Assembly (NCBI RefSeq): GCF_022539665.2
Contig: NW_026712513.1
Coordinates: 19,740-83,739 of the forward strand
DNA: 64,000 bases
Direction: 5' to 3'
Origin: Daphnia carinata
Taxonomy: Eukaryota; Arthropoda; Branchiopoda; Diplostraca; Daphniidae
The notes below the pieces were generated by a model that worked only from the letters and a program-made list of their open reading frames with translations, was not told the origin of the DNA and ran no database searches. A program made the position numbers and the translations under genes. Of this stretch, positions 63,645 through 64,000 are shown piece by piece (positions within the stretch are counted from its first letter, which is position 1; each line of letters begins with the position of its first letter).

Positions 63645-63915
63645 TCCGTCCCAGGGACATCCCATCTACGTCCTGGCTGGCCGATCGGGACGTCCTATTC
63701 TGACGGCAGATGTACGTCACCAGGATGTCCTAATGTCCGGTTTTAGGGACGTCCACTGGAGGACGTCCTACGGACGCAATTAATTGGAAGTCCTGGTAAC
63801 GTCCTTATTTGGGAGTACTACGGACGTCCTTAGGTGGACGTCTGCAGGATGGCAAATCCGTACGTTCAGTGAACGTACGTATTGGAACATCCGCGGAATG
63901 TCCGGATCGCGGCAG
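63645..63915. repeat. Cluster of GGACGTCC-type dyads
   Basis: More than a dozen palindromic or near-palindromic 8 to 10-mers (GGACGTCC, GGGACGTCC, GGATGTCC, GGGACATCCC, GTACGTTCAGTGAACGTAC) occur at irregular spacing. The block looks like a non-autonomous DNA element or satellite entering at the window edge. Confidence 0.55.
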
Positions 63916-64000
63916 CCAAAGGACGCAAGAAAATTTGTTTAAATTAAAAAAAAACCATAAATTTTTGGTAATTGATTTACATTTATTTTTACAAAATACA

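Overview
This is a eukaryotic window, most likely from a branchiopod crustacean such as Daphnia. The evidence is short GT-AG introns of roughly 55 to 95 bases, arthropod-type Ty3/gypsy and PIF/Harbinger elements, a YYTT/YAAP-type tyrosine-rich repeat protein, and fragments of animal genes (DNAJC12, VDAC, an SLC38 transporter). The species is inferred, not proven. About 80% of the window is mobile or tandemly repeated DNA, and almost no host gene is intact.

Left part (1-14,634). A Ty3/gypsy element (gypsy-1, minus strand, one LTR inside the window) abuts an 871-base remnant of a PIF/Harbinger DNA transposon (copy A). A complete 3.6-kb Harbinger (copy B) follows, with a five-exon DDE transposase and a divergent five-exon Myb-like gene. 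A and B are head to tail and share one CAG target site. Copy B sits in a CAG of the next region's repeat unit, so the inferred order of insertion is tRNA array, then Harbingers, then gypsy-1.

Tandem array (14,635-27,686). Nineteen copies of a unit of about 685 bases each carry a minus-strand tRNA-Arg(ACG) gene. The spacers are almost identical, while the tRNA genes themselves vary. Only copy 8 combines a fully paired acceptor stem, a G discriminator and an adjacent T4 Pol III terminator.

Gypsy-2 (27,687-40,030). This element has identical-length 838-base LTRs, a tRNA-Leu primer site, Gag, a -1 frameshift signal, Pol (broken by one base), a small accessory ORF and a glycoprotein ORF. Both gypsy elements contain a second long ORF in the +1 frame inside the N-terminal part of gag. 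That ORF is better conserved between the two elements than Gag over the same bases. Both elements also carry members of a small ORF family with an ILDLDP motif downstream of pol. These two proteins are the best candidates here for an undescribed system.

Right part (40,031-64,000). An old tandem duplication of a host segment (tyrosine-rich gene, VDAC fragment, DNAJC12, a MITE-like element, an ankyrin-like exon) is present as a left copy and a right copy. The left copy has an internal deletion and is split by gypsy-3, an errantivirus-like element (41,384-50,322) with fused Gag-Pol and an F-type envelope. A TRIM element separates the two copies. The right copy ends in a decayed SLC38A10-like transporter. 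From 60,057 to the end I see no convincing gene, only diverged duplications, tRNA-like sequences, a CGTCA tandem and a cluster of GGACGTCC dyads.
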